DNA from: Rubrobacteraceae bacterium
GTDB taxonomy: Bacteria; Actinomycetota; Rubrobacteria; Rubrobacterales; Rubrobacteraceae
Assembly: GCA_030447045.1 (NCBI GenBank)
Contig: JAUJMB010000119.1
Coordinates: forward strand, 1-5,305
Direction: 5' to 3'
DNA length: 5,305 nucleotides
Below are positions 1 to 5,206 of this stretch, piece by piece (within the stretch, counting starts at the first letter, position 1; each line of letters begins with the position of its first letter). A model generated the notes under the pieces. That model saw only the letters and a list, made by a program, of their open reading frames with translations. It searched no databases and had not been told where the DNA came from. Position numbers and translations under genes: made by a program.

Positions 1-151
1 GGTCGAGCAGGAACCCCTCCTTCTCGTCCGTGCGCACGCGGCCGCCGACGCCGTCCGACGCCTCGAAGACGGCGACCTCGGCGCCACGCTCCCTCAACAC
101 CTTTGCGCACGTGAGGCCGGCGAGACCGGCCCCAACAACAATGACTTTCAT
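1..151 (-). CDS. FAD/NAD(P)-binding flavoenzyme, N-terminal fragment (amine oxidase / phytoene desaturase-like)
   Basis: Only the first 50 codons are inside the window; the gene continues off the left edge. The translation begins MKVIVVGAGLAGLTCA, a beta strand followed by a GxGxxG dinucleotide-binding loop. Next come an acidic residue at the end of the second strand (VFEA) and a GGRVRT motif near residues 37-42. This order is typical of the FAD-binding Rossmann fold of flavin amine oxidases, protoporphyrinogen oxidases and carotenoid desaturases. The GGRxxT segment contacts the FAD in that superfamily. The substrate cannot be told because the catalytic and substrate domains are missing. The ATG at 151-149 is chosen because the Rossmann strand begins right after it. 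No Shine-Dalgarno lies upstream, and a TACACT box sits 9 nt before the ATG. The gene lies 68 bp downstream of the topoisomerase stop on the same strand. Confidence 0.85.
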   Translation of the reverse strand, partial: MKVIVVGAGLAGLTCAKVLRERGAEVAVFEASDGVGGRVRTDEKEGFLLD

Positions 152-160
152 ACCCGCAAG

Positions 161-166
161 AGTGTA
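161..166 (-). promoter_or_regulatory. Candidate -10 box (TACACT) for the flavoenzyme gene
   Basis: TACACT on the minus strand fits the TANNNT pattern of actinobacterial -10 boxes and ends 9 nt before the ATG at 151. A start site about 7 nt downstream would leave a leader of only a few bases, matching the absence of a Shine-Dalgarno. No convincing -35 is present at 16-19 bp, so this call rests on the -10 alone. Confidence 0.4.
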
Positions 167-219
167 GCGCACCTATCCGAAACGACCGTTAGATCTTTGA
201 CGCCACGACCGGCCCGGGA

Positions 220-2328
220 CTAGCGCTTATCGAAATCGAGCCTGACCTTGTGGTCCTCGTCGAGCTTGAGGGCGGCGGCGTAGGGCTTGCCGGCCTTGCT
301 CCTGAAGCCTTTTAGCTGGGGGGTGCGGCGGTTGGTAAGGAGTTGCTTGGCCTGAGACTGGCTCAGGCGCTTGCCCGAGACCTGCTTCCAGATCGCGAAG
401 TCGCACCGGTTCTTCTTCCAGGCCGAGCACCCGTAGGACTTCTTGGTCTCGATCACGGGCGAGCCGCACTTCGGACACGTCCCGAGCGGCTCGCGGTCGG
501 CGCGGGAGGGCGCCGCGACCTTCTCGCCCCGCATCCCGCGCACGTCGTCCACGAGCGTGGTCGCGAAACGGGTGATGTCGGCCATAAAGTCGGGGCGTCT
601 CTCGGCGCCCTTCTCCATCTTCGCGAGGCGCTCCTCCCACCGGGCGGTGAGTTCGGGCGAGCCGAGGGGGCTGTCCCCGAGGAGCGCGATGAGCGACCGC
701 CCCTTCTGCGTGGGCACCAGGGACTTCTTCTCGCGCTCGACGTAGCCGACCCTTATGAGCCGCTCGATGGTCGCCGCCCGCGTGGCGGGGGTACCCAGCC
801 CCGAGTCCTTCATCTGCTGCCTGAGCTCCTCGTCCTCGACGAGCTTGCCGGCCGTCTCCATGGCACCCAGCAGGGCGGACTCGGAGTAGCGCGGCGGCGG
901 CTTGGTCTCGCCCTCCTTGACGCCGGTCTTGGCGACGTCCCACTCCTGGCCGGCCTCTATCGGGGGCAAGACGGGCGGCTCCTGCTCCTTCTTGCCGCCG
1001 ACCCCATCGGGGTAGAGCGCGCGCCAGCCGGCCTCGAGCACGACCCGGCCCTTGCTCAGGAACGTCTCCTCGCGGGCCTCGGTGACGACCGTGGTGTTCT
1101 CGAAGCGGGCCGCAGGGAAGAACACGGATAGGAAGCGCCGGGCCACGAGGTCGTAGATCTTCGCCTCGTCGGAGGGCAGGTTGCCCGGGGATTTCTTGTT
1201 CGTGGGTACTATGGCGTGGTGGTCGGTGACCTTCGAGTCGTCCACGATGCGGCGGGTGATGGGCAGCTTCGGCCTGTCGAGCAGCTCCCGGGCGAAGGGC
1301 GATAGCTCCGGCAGGCCGCCCGCGGCGTCGATGCGCCTCTTGAGGCCCCCGATCATGTCCCCCGAGAGGTAGCGGCTCGAGGTGCGCGGGTAGGTGATGA
1401 GCTTCTTGCCCTCGTAGAGTGACTGGGCGGCCTTGAGCGTCCGCTCGGCGGTGAAGCCGAACCGGGAGTTGGCGTGCCGCTGGAGCTCCGTCAGGTCGTA
1501 GAGGAGCGGCGGCTTCTCGGTGGCGGTCTTCTTCTCCGCCTTCTTCACGACGCCGGTCCCGCCGCGCACCTTCTCCGCTATCTCCTCGGCGGCCTCCCGG
1601 TTGTCCAGGCGGTTCCTCTTCCCCTTGAACCAGACCCCGTCGTAGGAATTCCCCTCCCGGCGGAAGCGGGCGTGGACGGTCCAGAACTTCTCGGGCTTGA
1701 AGGCCTCTATCTCGGCCTCCCGCTCGACGAGGAGCTTGAGGGTCGGGGTCTGGACGCGGCCGACGGAGAGGACGTTGCCGGGCCGGCCGAAGCGGACGGA
1801 GTAGGCGCGGGTCGCGTTCATGCCGACCACCCAGTCCGCCTCGCCGCGGCTGCGGGCCGCGTCCTCGAGGGGCTTCATGCGGCTTCCGTCGCGTAAAGAG
1901 TCGAAGCCCGTCCTTATCGCCTCGTGGGTGAGGGAGGAGATCCAGAGCCGGAGGACCGGCTTGCGGCACCCGGAGAGCCCGTAGAGGTACGCGAAGATGA
2001 GCTCGCCCTCCCGCCCGGCGTCGCACGCGTTGACGACCTCGGTCACCGAAGGGTCCTGCATGAGCCCCTTGACGATGTTGAACTGCTCGCGGGTCTTGGG
2101 CGTCACCCTCACCTTGAACTTCTCGGGCAGGATGGGCAGCGTCTCCAGGCGCCACCTCTTGTACACCTCGCCGTACGCGTCGGGTGGCGCGAGCTCCGCG
2201 AGGTGCCCGAGCGCCCACGTAACGGTCCAACCGTCGCCCGCCACGGAGCCCTTCCCCTTGCGCCCCCCGCCTAGGGCGCCCGCTATGTCCCGCCCCACCG
2301 ACGGCTTCTCCGCGACTATGAGCCTCAT
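220..2328 (-). CDS. topB: Type IA DNA topoisomerase (topoisomerase III, TopB-like)
   Basis: A complete 702-residue enzyme that would cut and rejoin one DNA strand through a 5'-phosphotyrosine bond, relaxing or decatenating DNA in the cytoplasm. The N-terminal TOPRIM domain opens with IVAEKPSVGRDIAGAL (Glu7) and carries ACDAGREGELIF, with metal-site residues Asp103 and Glu107. The middle Asp of the usual DxDxE is Gly105, a variant I recall from Firmicutes-type TopB proteins. The core has SVGRVQTPTLKLLVERE (residues 188-204), the catalytic tyrosine in LITYPRTSSRYL (Tyr313, with Arg315), HHAIVPT (370-376) and GLGTPATRAATIERL (510-524). The tail has a four-cysteine zinc site (Cys618, 621, 634, 642), then a basic segment resembling the topoisomerase C-terminal repeat (about 655-700). 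Length is slightly above E. coli TopB and close to Gram-positive TopB. The ATG at 2328 places the TOPRIM strand at residue 2. No Shine-Dalgarno precedes it, but a TATACT box does. The gene is intact. Confidence 0.95.
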   Translation of the reverse strand: MRLIVAEKPSVGRDIAGALGGGRKGKGSVAGDGWTVTWALGHLAELAPPDAYGEVYKRWRLETLPILPEKFKVRVTPKTREQFNIVKGLMQDPSVTEVVNACDAGREGELIFAYLYGLSGCRKPVLRLWISSLTHEAIRTGFDSLRDGSRMKPLEDAARSRGEADWVVGMNATRAYSVRFGRPGNVLSVGRVQTPTLKLLVEREAEIEAFKPEKFWTVHARFRREGNSYDGVWFKGKRNRLDNREAAEEIAEKVRGGTGVVKKAEKKTATEKPPLLYDLTELQRHANSRFGFTAERTLKAAQSLYEGKKLITYPRTSSRYLSGDMIGGLKRRIDAAGGLPELSPFARELLDRPKLPITRRIVDDSKVTDHHAIVPTNKKSPGNLPSDEAKIYDLVARRFLSVFFPAARFENTTVVTEAREETFLSKGRVVLEAGWRALYPDGVGGKKEQEPPVLPPIEAGQEWDVAKTGVKEGETKPPPRYSESALLGAMETAGKLVEDEELRQQMKDSGLGTPATRAATIERLIRVGYVEREKKSLVPTQKGRSLIALLGDSPLGSPELTARWEERLAKMEKGAERRPDFMADITRFATTLVDDVRGMRGEKVAAPSRADREPLGTCPKCGSPVIETKKSYGCSAWKKNRCDFAIWKQVSGKRLSQSQAKQLLTNRRTPQLKGFRSKAGKPYAAALKLDEDHKVRLDFDKR

Positions 2329-2335
2329 GAGACGG

Positions 2336-2341
2336 AGTATA
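2336..2341 (-). promoter_or_regulatory. Candidate -10 box (TATACT) for topB, predicted leaderless
   Basis: TATACT on the minus strand is one mismatch from TATAAT and ends 7 nt before the topB ATG, so the expected transcription start falls on or next to the A of the start codon. The 20 bases before the ATG contain no purine-rich Shine-Dalgarno. The -35 is poor; the best match is TCGATG at 2361-2366 with a 19-bp spacer. The box lies in the 48-bp gap after the glutaredoxin stop. Confidence 0.5.
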
Positions 2342-2376
2342 CGGAAAGGATCTGCGGTTACATCGACCGGAGACGG

Positions 2377-2619
2377 TCAGGGGGACCTGCGGGCGAGCTC
2401 CCTGTCGATGCGTTCTTTGTCGAAGCCGACGATCCAGGCGTTCCCGATCTTGATGACCGGCACCCCGCTCTGCCCGGTCTTCCTGACGAGGTCGCGGGCC
2501 GCGGCGGGGTCCCTCTCGACGTTGATCTCCTTGAACGGAACTCCTTGTTCTTTGAAGTGCCGCTTCGCCCGGCGGCACCAAGAACACGTGGGCGTGCTGA
2601 ACACGATCACCTTCGCCAC
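2377..2619 (-). CDS. Glutaredoxin-like thiol oxidoreductase (YruB type, CSWC active site)
   Basis: A complete 80-residue thioredoxin-fold protein, the usual size for small bacterial glutaredoxins. It begins with a beta strand (VIVFSTP) leading into the redox motif Cys12-Ser-Trp-Cys15. It then has INVERDP for the second strand, GVPV with the cis-proline at Pro54, and a VGFD turn (64-67) typical of the glutaredoxin/NrdH-like group. It should reduce disulfides or mixed disulfides in the cytoplasm; whether its reductant is a low-molecular-weight thiol or thioredoxin reductase cannot be told. The start is GTG, since the first strand begins at codon 3 and AAGGAG is 5 nt upstream. It follows the anti-sigma gene by 25 bp on the same strand, so co-transcription with the sigma/anti-sigma pair is likely. 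That placement hints at a redox link, but no direct substrate is shown. Confidence 0.88.
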   Translation of the reverse strand: MAKVIVFSTPTCSWCRRAKRHFKEQGVPFKEINVERDPAAARDLVRKTGQSGVPVIKIGNAWIVGFDKERIDRELARRSP

Positions 2620-2624
2620 GGAAG

Positions 2625-2630
2625 CTCCTT
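2625..2630 (-). promoter_or_regulatory. Ribosome binding site deciding the GTG start of the glutaredoxin
   Basis: AAGGAG on the minus strand lies 5 nt before the GTG at 2619-2617, inside the 25-bp gap after the anti-sigma stop. It supports the GTG start and contrasts with the missing Shine-Dalgarno of the next gene, topB. Confidence 0.7.
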
Positions 2631-2644
2631 CCTGCCCTTGCGGG

Positions 2645-3337
2645 TCAGACGTCCTTTAACTCGCCGACCAGGACCGCTTTGGCGGAGTCCATGCGCGGTT
2701 CGATGGGGAACTTTTCGCGGGTGATCCCCACCCGCTGGTAGCCGCCGACGGTCTCCTGCGGCACGCTCATTCGGCAGGTAGCCCGGCCCCGATCGTCCAC
2801 GGTGAAGGTGCCGGCGCTGACGCGACCTTCCCCCTTGCCGAACCAGAGCTCGTAGTATTCGTCCTCTTCTAGCCGCGGCAGGTCCCACGCCTCCAGTTCG
2901 GCCTGCGCGTTGGTGGCGGAGGTCTCTACCCGCAGCTCGCCGCCGGCCCCCGGCGCGAGCTGCGTGGATCGCAGCGTGATGGCCGTCTCGGGGGCGAACA
3001 GGCCGGACATCCCGTTGACGAGCGCCAACCCGAGAACGGCGAACACGCAGACGGCGGCCGCCACCGCCCAGGTCGGGACGCGCCACCGGGAGGCACGCCA
3101 CCGAGAGGCGCGAGGCCCCATCCCGACCACCGCCCTGTCCTTGAGGTGCGAAGGGGGCACCTCCGCCACGGCCGCAAACTCGACCAGGCGCTCGTGGGCG
3201 AGTCGCAAAGAGTCCGCCTCGCGTCTGCAGGAGGAGCAACCCCTTAGATGCTCCTCGACCGTCCGCTCCTCGTCGGCGGGGAGATAGCCCATGACGAACG
3301 GGCCCAGGAGGTCGCGCGTCTCCTGGTGCTCACTCAT
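2645..3337 (-). CDS. Membrane anti-sigma factor, zinc-finger N-terminus and RskA-like C-terminal domain
   Basis: A 230-residue single-pass membrane protein expected to hold the neighbouring ECF sigma factor inactive. The cytosolic N-terminus carries the zinc-associated anti-sigma motif H-x3-C-x2-C (His30, Cys34, Cys37, in EEHLRGCSSC). A basic stretch, about 76-86, contains ASRWR twice. One hydrophobic helix follows (about 90-109, AVAAAVCVFAVLGLALV). The outer domain (about 115-225), with YYELWFGKGEGRVSAGTF and a late VLVGEL strand, resembles the anti-sigma-K factor RskA domain. In known RskA-type proteins, stepwise proteolysis ending in intramembrane cleavage releases the sigma factor; no protease gene is in this window. 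Other cysteines are Cys97 in the helix and Cys188 outside. The ATG at 3337 has GGGAGGG 6 nt upstream and overlaps the sigma stop (ATGAGTGA), pointing to translational coupling and matched synthesis of the pair. Confidence 0.92.
   Translation of the reverse strand: MSEHQETRDLLGPFVMGYLPADEERTVEEHLRGCSSCRREADSLRLAHERLVEFAAVAEVPPSHLKDRAVVGMGPRASRWRASRWRVPTWAVAAAVCVFAVLGLALVNGMSGLFAPETAITLRSTQLAPGAGGELRVETSATNAQAELEAWDLPRLEEDEYYELWFGKGEGRVSAGTFTVDDRGRATCRMSVPQETVGGYQRVGITREKFPIEPRMDSAKAVLVGELKDV
3081..3110 (-). repeat. 15-bp tandem duplication within the anti-sigma gene
   Basis: Two adjacent 15-bp units (3081-3095 and 3096-3110) match at 13 of 15 positions and encode ASRWR-ASRWR, residues 77-86, just before the transmembrane helix. 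The repeat keeps the frame and adds positive charge on the cytosolic side of the membrane. It looks like a small slippage duplication that has begun to diverge. Confidence 0.75.
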
Positions 3338-3884
3338 CGACGGCCCTCCCGTCCGGGTCGGCCAAGATCTCGCGCAGGGCCCGCATGGCGGCAGTGGTGC
3401 GGCTCTTGACGGTCCCGAGTGGCGTGCCTGTGTGGTCGGAGATCTCCCTCTGCGAGAGGCCCTCGAAGTACGCGAGGACGAGCAGCTCCCGGTGGACCGG
3501 GGAGAGCCGCGAGAGCGCCGTGGCGACGTCGAAGCCGCGGGAGAGAGAACCGGAAGGGTCCGGGTCCTCGGGCACCGGCGGCGGGTCCGCGCCCACCGTG
3601 CGGACGCGGGCCTTGCGGCGCCGGATCAGGTCCGTGGCCCGGTTGCGGGTGATGCGGTAGACCCAGGTCGCGAAGCTCGCCCGTGAGGGGTCGAAGCTTC
3701 CTGCGTTCGTCCACACGGAGAGAAAGACGTCCTGCACCAGATCCTCGGCCTGCCCCCGGTCCCCGAGGTAGCGGGTCCCGGCGCTGTAGATGAGGCCCGC
3801 GTAACGGTCGTAGAGGACGCCCAGGGCGCGCTCGTCCCCGGCCGCCACGCGCCGCACCAGGATCTCGTCCTCCACTCCGGCCAT
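3330..3884 (-). CDS. ECF (group 4) sigma-70 family RNA polymerase sigma factor
   Basis: A 184-residue alternative sigma factor that would direct RNA polymerase to stress-responsive promoters. Region 2 includes LGVLYDRYAGLIYSAGTRYL (21-40), AEDLVQDVFLSVW (46-58), the core-binding and -10-binding helices, and FATWVYRITRNRATDLIRRR (71-90). A proline- and acid-rich linker (about 95-115) follows. Region 4 (127-172) has LSPVHRELLVLAYFEGLSQREISD and a helix-turn-helix ending GTPLGTVKSRTTAAMRALRE, which reads the -35. Pairing with an RskA-type partner makes a SigK-like assignment plausible but unproven. The start at 3884 is chosen because it gives the family's usual length and has GGAGGG/GAAGGG upstream. 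An in-frame ATG at 4004 would add 40 Pro/Gly/Ala-rich residues with no recognisable domain, behind a purine run spaced only about 2 nt from it. From 3884 the protein contains no cysteine. It is the first gene of a likely operon with the anti-sigma and glutaredoxin genes. Confidence 0.93.
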   Translation of the reverse strand: MAGVEDEILVRRVAAGDERALGVLYDRYAGLIYSAGTRYLGDRGQAEDLVQDVFLSVWTNAGSFDPSRASFATWVYRITRNRATDLIRRRKARVRTVGADPPPVPEDPDPSGSLSRGFDVATALSRLSPVHRELLVLAYFEGLSQREISDHTGTPLGTVKSRTTAAMRALREILADPDGRAVDE

Positions 3885-3888
3885 CGGG

Positions 3889-3900
3889 GCCCTTCCCTCC
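3889..3900 (-). promoter_or_regulatory. Ribosome binding site supporting the 3884 start of the sigma factor
   Basis: GGAGGGAAGGGC on the minus strand lies 4-15 nt before the ATG at 3884-3882 and contains two overlapping Shine-Dalgarno-like cores. It favours this start over the ATG at 4004, whose purine run GAGGAG is only 2 nt away. Confidence 0.6.
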
Positions 3901-4024
3901 GCCGACGGGGCGGGACCACAGGACCCCACCCTCCTCGGGGCAGATGATATCCCCTCCGGCCCCGGCGCACCGAAGCCCGGTCTGGCGCACACAACGGCTG
4001 TCATCTCTCCTCTTCATCCACGGG

Positions 4025-4053
4025 TTTATACGACGGGCCCATCCCGCCGGATT
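4025..4053 (-). promoter_or_regulatory. Candidate promoter for the sigma / anti-sigma / glutaredoxin operon
   Basis: On the minus strand a TATAAA box (4025-4030), inside CGTCGTATAAA, lies 17 bp from AATCCG (4048-4053). TATAAA fits a housekeeping -10. CGTC just before it also resembles the CGTC found in many ECF-sigma -10 elements, so autoregulation is possible. The -35 matches neither TTGACA nor the common GGAAC core well, so the sigma factor that uses it is undecided. Confidence 0.3.
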
Positions 4054-4086
4054 AGCGTCGGACCCCGGATTCGCCGCACCGGCGGG
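4043..4086. repeat. 8-bp inverted repeat enclosing a repeated CCGGATT, possible operator
   Basis: CCCGCCGG (4043-4050) and CCGGCGGG (4079-4086) are perfect inverted copies 28 bp apart. Overlapping them, CCGGATT occurs at 4047-4053 and again at 4065-4071, exactly 18 bp apart, and the match extends to 9 of 10 bases (CCGGATTnGC). The cluster sits in the divergent promoter region. Chance is a real alternative in DNA this GC-rich. Confidence 0.35.
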
Positions 4087-4099
4087 TCTTCGGAGGCGG

Positions 4100-4105
4100 T
4101 AAAAT
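4100..4105 (+). promoter_or_regulatory. Candidate -10 box (TAAAAT) for the yihY-family gene
   Basis: TAAAAT is one mismatch from TATAAT and the most AT-rich hexamer in the 60 bp before the gene. It would give a leader of about 26 nt that includes the purine run before the ATG. No -35 resembling TTGACA is found at 16-18 bp. Confidence 0.35.
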
Positions 4106-4137
4106 GGGGCGGTTCAGAGGAAGGTGGTGGGAGCCCG

Positions 4138-5163
4138 ATGGAACCGGACATGCCGCCGGAGGAGCTGCGGGCGGTCGCGCGGCGTCCCGCTAGGGGTTCG
4201 CTTGGGAACTTTTTCGGCGATCTGCGGGACCTCGTGCGCTTTCAGACGCTCAAGGCGACCGTCCAGGAGTTCATCCGGGATGACGCGCTCGGGCTGGCGG
4301 CGCAGCTCGCCTACTACCTGATCCTGGCGATCTTCCCCTTCATCCTGTTCCTGGTCGCCGTCCTCGATGCCTTCGGCAGCTCCAGCCCGCAGTTCGTCAA
4401 CGAGCTCTTCGACTACCTGAGAAGGGTGATGCCCGCCCAGGTCTTCGACCTCATAGAGACGTACACCGAGCGGAGCCTGCGTAACGAGGACACGGCGCCG
4501 GGCCTCCTCTCCGTGGGCATCCTCGGCTCGATCTGGGCCACATCTAACGCCTTCTCGGCCCTCATAAACGCCCTCAACCGCGCCTACGACGTGCAGGAGA
4601 CGCGGCCGTTCTGGAAGGTAAGGGGCATCGCCATCCTGATGACGCTCGGGCTCTCGGTGCTGGTCTTAGGCGGCGTGCTGCTCCTGATCTCGGGCCCCTC
4701 CATCGGCGAGGCCATCGCCGAGGTCTTTACGCTGGACGACGAGTTCGTGGTCGTGTGGAACGTGGCGCGGTGGCCGGCGGCGCTACTGTTCATGGTCGCG
4801 ACGGTGGCCCTGCTCTTCTACTTCGCCCCCGACGCCGGGCAGCCTTTTCGCTGGATCACGCCCGGCGGCTTCGTCGGCATCGCCCTCTGGGTGCTGGCGA
4901 GCCTCGCCTTCAACCTGTACCTCGGCAGCGACTTCAACACCTACGACAAGACCTACGGCTCCATCGGCACGGTCATCATCCTGCTGCTCTACCTCTACAT
5001 CTCGTCGCTCACCATCCTCTTCGGCGCGACCCTGAACGCGACGCTCGTGAGGATGAAGGAGGAGATCTCCGGCGAGAGGATCCTGGACGCCCAGCCCGCC
5101 CACGAGAAGCCCGACATCCTGGATGAGGAGGCCATCGAGGAGATCCAGGACGCCGGCAAGTAG
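4138..5163 (+). CDS. YihY/UPF0761 (BrkB-type) family inner membrane protein
   Basis: A complete 341-residue polytopic membrane protein. Hydrophobic segments lie near residues 53-78, 121-144, 163-186, 212-231, 242-262 and 274-301, giving the six-helix layout of the family. Family-type signatures are LAAQLAYYLILAIFPFILF in helix 1, SIWATSNAFSALINALNRAYDV (130-152) in and after helix 2, the FYFAPD turn after helix 4, and the YDKTYGSIGTVIILLLYLY stretch leading into helix 6. The exact transport or structural role of this family is not established. Members were once called ribonuclease BN, an assignment later withdrawn for E. coli YihY. The N-terminus (1-50) and the acidic tail (about 303-341) are hydrophilic and probably cytosolic. 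The ATG at 4138 has GGGAG 4 nt upstream. The gene diverges from the sigma operon and ends 42 bp before a tRNA gene on the same strand. Confidence 0.93.
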   Translation: MEPDMPPEELRAVARRPARGSLGNFFGDLRDLVRFQTLKATVQEFIRDDALGLAAQLAYYLILAIFPFILFLVAVLDAFGSSSPQFVNELFDYLRRVMPAQVFDLIETYTERSLRNEDTAPGLLSVGILGSIWATSNAFSALINALNRAYDVQETRPFWKVRGIAILMTLGLSVLVLGGVLLLISGPSIGEAIAEVFTLDDEFVVVWNVARWPAALLFMVATVALLFYFAPDAGQPFRWITPGGFVGIALWVLASLAFNLYLGSDFNTYDKTYGSIGTVIILLLYLYISSLTILFGATLNATLVRMKEEISGERILDAQPAHEKPDILDEEAIEEIQDAGK

Positions 5164-5166
5164 CCG

Positions 5167-5195
5167 TCGAACGGCGCGGAGGTCTTTGGTATACT
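5167..5195 (+). promoter_or_regulatory. Promoter of tRNA-Ser (TCGAAC / 17 bp / TATACT)
   Basis: TATACT at 5190-5195 ends 10 nt before the mature tRNA. TCGAAC at 5167-5172 is 17 bp upstream and shares T, G and A with TTGACA. A start near 5202 leaves a 5' leader of only about four bases for RNase P to remove. The -35 overlaps the left arm of the inverted repeat. Confidence 0.55.
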
Positions 5196-5206
5196 GGCGC
5201 CGTTCG
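5168..5206 (+). repeat. 10-bp perfect inverted repeat bracketing the tRNA-Ser promoter -10 box
   Basis: CGAACGGCGC (5168-5177) and GCGCCGTTCG (5197-5206) are perfect inverted copies with a 19-nt loop that contains TATACT. The left arm begins 5 bp after the yihY-family stop, and the right arm ends on the first base of the tRNA. There is no T-run after the stem, so it is not a standard intrinsic terminator. The left arm can also join a smaller hairpin, GCCGT-CGA-ACGGC (5163-5175), exclusive with the long one. Confidence 0.7.

Larger units (their letters stand above)
3885..4137. other. Divergent intergenic region between the sigma-factor operon and the yihY-family gene
   Basis: These 253 bp separate two divergent genes and must hold promoters for both. 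The sigma-proximal half (about 3885-4020) would be an untranslated leader of about 130 nt if the TATAAA at 4025-4030 is used, unless translation starts at the ATG at 4004. The yihY-proximal half holds the repeats and candidate -10 boxes listed separately. I see no RNA gene and no convincing intrinsic terminator here. Confidence 0.6.

Noticed and set aside
152..219. Terminator between topB and the flavoenzyme gene
   Set aside because: The 68-bp gap contains short palindromes (CCCGGG, AGATCT) but no stable stem followed by a T-run on the minus strand.
227..2587. A very long open frame on the minus strand (786 codons) overlapping topB and the glutaredoxin in another frame
   Set aside because: Its translation is dominated by Arg, Gly, Pro and Ala with no domain signal, as expected for an off-frame reading of GC-rich coding DNA. 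The topB and glutaredoxin frames carry complete catalytic motifs.
343..2659. Several plus-strand open frames of 60-262 codons antisense to topB and the glutaredoxin
   Set aside because: They mirror the codon bias of the minus-strand genes, have low-complexity translations and no family motifs, and I saw no reason to prefer them over the genes they oppose.
2607..3239. Minus-strand open frame of 210 codons overlapping the anti-sigma gene in another frame
   Set aside because: The translation is Arg/Gly-rich without recognisable motifs. The overlapping frame encodes a zinc motif, a transmembrane helix and an RskA-like domain in the right order.
4039..4071. Plus-strand CCATCC followed by CCGGATT as a SigK-type promoter for the yihY-family gene
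   Set aside because: The spacer is 20 bp, longer than I recall for that promoter class (about 15-17), and the second element does not match the expected CCGAAT.
5163..5206. Intrinsic terminator for the yihY-family gene
   Set aside because: Both possible stems lack a following T-run, and the longer one leads directly into the tRNA, so a standard rho-independent terminator is not supported.
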